From Oscillospiraceae bacterium (lineage in GTDB: Bacteria > Bacillota > Clostridia > Oscillospirales > Oscillospiraceae): DNA of 64,000 nucleotides. The notes beneath the pieces are model-generated. The model ran no database searches. It saw nothing but the letters and a program-made list of their open reading frames with translations, and was not told where the DNA came from. The stretch is taken from positions 1 to 64,000 of the forward strand of contig JAAWUC010000001.1 in NCBI GenBank assembly GCA_022804995.1, given 5' to 3'. Positions 62,221 through 64,000 of this stretch are shown piece by piece. The position numbers were made by a program, and so were the translations under genes. How positions within the stretch are numbered: position 1 is the first letter of the stretch; each line of letters opens with the position of its first letter.

Positions 62221-64000
62221 ATGCGGCAAAAACGTTATTTCATCTGCCTGCTGCCGGCGCTGCTGCTGGCGGCGGCGCTGTGCCTGCCGGCAAGGGCCTT
62301 CTCCAAGGAGCCGTCCTCCTGGGCGGCGGAGCAGTGCAAGCACCTGGAGGACGTGGGCCTGCTGGACTGGCAGCTCTATACCGGCAGCACGGACCCCGCC
62401 AGTGCCATCAACCGGGGCGCGTTCTGCCAGATGCTGGTAAGCCTGGTCCAGATGGAGGGCGACTGGGAGAAGATTGGAATGGTAGAGCCCGTACCCAGCG
62501 ACTACTTTGCCGACACTGATGCGGACTTCGGCTTCGCCATGTATTATGGCGCATCCATCGGCATCACCGAGGGCACCATCAAGAACGGCCAGCGGGAGAC
62601 TGACGCCCGCGGCAAGCTCACCCGGGAACAGGCGGCAAAGATGATGTGCGCCGCCATCGACGCCTTGGAAACCTACGGCGGCGTCCCCGCCCCTCAAGAA
62701 GGAGAGGGAAAGACTTATACAGACCAGAGCTCCATCAGCGCCTGGGCTGTGGACAGCGTAGCCCGAGCCTCCCGCATGGGCGTTCTACAGGGAGACAGCA
62801 GCGGGAAGTTCAATCCCCAGGGCACCCTCACCTGGCAGGAGGCCTGCGTGATGGTGGACCGGCTCTACACCTCGGCGGAACCCGCCGTCAAGGCCAGAAG
62901 GGCGGAGCAGGGCATCCGTATGATAGACACCAGCCTGGAGTCGTATGCCGTCAAGCAGCCGAACGCGGACAGCACCATGTACTATGCGCTGGAAAACGGG
63001 GAACGGCAGTCCGTGCTGTACATCAGCTCTGATCGCACGCAGGTGCGGCTGGAGTCCTGCGACGGTACCGGCACAAAGACGATTCCCCTGGAGCTGGAAA
63101 AGTGCGGCGGCTTCTATGAGGGGCCGGAGAACTACTACCTGGTCTTTGGCCAGGACAATATGGAGGAGAGCGCCAGCAAGACCGTCTACCGGGTGGTCAA
63201 GTACAGCAAGAGCTGGAACCGGCTGGGGGCGGCGGATATCTCCGACTGCTACACCACTGTGCCCTTTGACTTCACCAACCACACCGCCATGACGGAGAAG
63301 GACGGGACGCTGATCCTACATACCTCCCGCCAGCGGTATCTCACTCCGGATGACGGCCTGCGGCACCAGTCCAACTTTACCGCCAAGATCCGCGTCTCGG
63401 ATATGGCCGTGCTGGAGCAGAGCGAGGAATTCCCCAGAAACCATGTTTCCCACTCCTTCGCCCAGTACGCGGCCTTCGACGGGGAGATTGCGGTCTATGC
63501 TGACCATGGCGACGCCTATCCCCGGGGCTTTTGCATTGATCTGACGGACAGCGAGGGCCTGATCTGGTCAAAGAATTTCTTCCCCTTCTCCGGGGCCACC
63601 GGCGACAATGTCACCAACGCCGTCCCCGGCGGGCTTGGGATCTCCGGGAGCAAGTACCTCTTCGCCGGAGCCTCCTCTCCCCAGAAGGGGAACGACAGCC
63701 TGGAGAAAGCAAACGCCTTTTTGGCGGTGATCCCCAAGGACGGCGGAGATCCGCAGATCCAGTGGCTGACCAGCTTCCCCGGCGACGGGACGGCCTATGT
63801 CAACGACGTATGCCTGGTGGAGGTAAACAACAACACCTTTGTGGTCCTGTGGCAGGTCACGCGCCCCGGCGGGTGGAGGCATTCGTACGACTCGCTCCAG
63901 TACGCTGTCTTCGATGGGCAGGGGCGGCAGACGGGGGAAGCCAAGTCCCTGCCCGGGTACATCATCCCCAGCGCCGACCCCTCGGTCTACGGGAACCGGA
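62221..64000 (+). CDS. Secreted S-layer-homology (SLH) domain protein, 3' end outside window
   Basis: Open frame to the right edge, not in the supplied ORF track. MRQKRYFICLLPALLLAAALCLPARAF signal peptide, SLH-like repeats (YFADTDADFGFAMYYGASIGITEGT..., YTDQSSISAWAVDSVARASRMGVLQGDSSGKFNPQGTLTWQEACVMVDRLY). Confidence 0.85.
   Translation, partial: MRQKRYFICLLPALLLAAALCLPARAFSKEPSSWAAEQCKHLEDVGLLDWQLYTGSTDPASAINRGAFCQMLVSLVQMEGDWEKIGMVEPVPSDYFADTDADFGFAMYYGASIGITEGTIKNGQRETDARGKLTREQAAKMMCAAIDALETYGGVPAPQEGEGKTYTDQSSISAWAVDSVARASRMGVLQGDSSGKFNPQGTLTWQEACVMVDRLYTSAEPAVKARRAEQGIRMIDTSLESYAVKQPNADSTMYYALENGERQSVLYISSDRTQVRLESCDGTGTKTIPLELEKCGGFYEGPENYYLVFGQDNMEESASKTVYRVVKYSKSWNRLGAADISDCYTTVPFDFTNHTAMTEKDGTLILHTSRQRYLTPDDGLRHQSNFTAKIRVSDMAVLEQSEEFPRNHVSHSFAQYAAFDGEIAVYADHGDAYPRGFCIDLTDSEGLIWSKNFFPFSGATGDNVTNAVPGGLGISGSKYLFAGASSPQKGNDSLEKANAFLAVIPKDGGDPQIQWLTSFPGDGTAYVNDVCLVEVNNNTFVVLWQVTRPGGWRHSYDSLQYAVFDGQGRQTGEAKSLPGYIIPSADPSVYGNR

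Noticed and set aside
1-64000. CRISPR array, tRNA/rRNA genes, transposons, prophage or toxin-antitoxin modules
   Set aside because: No direct-repeat/spacer pattern, tRNA-like sequence, transposase/integrase motif or typical toxin-antitoxin pair was recognised by eye; a tRNAscan/ISfinder run would be needed to exclude them fully.

Overview
GC-rich chromosomal window from a motile, endospore-forming Clostridia-type Firmicute (probably Oscillospiraceae-like, inferred from gene content only). About 45 kb (roughly 1.4-47 kb) is one flagellar/chemotaxis locus, almost all on the minus strand: flgM-flgN-flgK-flgL-DUF6470-fliW-csrA, then flgB-flgC-fliE-F-G-H-I-J-orf-fliK-flgD-TIGR02530-flgE-flbD-motA-motB-fliM-fliY-cheY-fliO-P-Q-R-flhB-flhA-fliA-two FlgF/G-like rod genes-cheC-cheD-cheV-EAL/HDOD, then fliD-fliS-fliT-like, an FtsE-like ATPase, an MCP, an FtsA-like protein and a YjfB-like small protein. 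A plus-strand ParA/ComFB-like pair interrupts the locus. Flanks: the C-terminal part of a corrinoid Fe-S protein large subunit fused to a methyl-THF methyltransferase (left edge); PilZ, ADP-ribosylglycohydrolase, DUF3786, M23/LysM/G5 peptidase, ExoIII, SpoIID, a TetM/EF-G-like GTPase fused to a YacP/Rae1 NYN endonuclease, a nitrilase-type hydrolase, ZIP transporter, MetG, MalQ and an SLH protein running off the right edge. Strongest candidates for undescribed biology: (1) the ribosome-protection-type GTPase fused to an A-site mRNA endonuclease domain; (2) a ParA ATPase paired with a ComFB protein that has a basic N-terminal peptide and a Pro/Glu-rich linker, inside a flagellar locus with no flhF/flhG; (3) the AcsC-AcsE fusion; (4) FliY with an internal CheY-binding-type motif. 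No tRNA, rRNA, CRISPR array or transposon was recognised.
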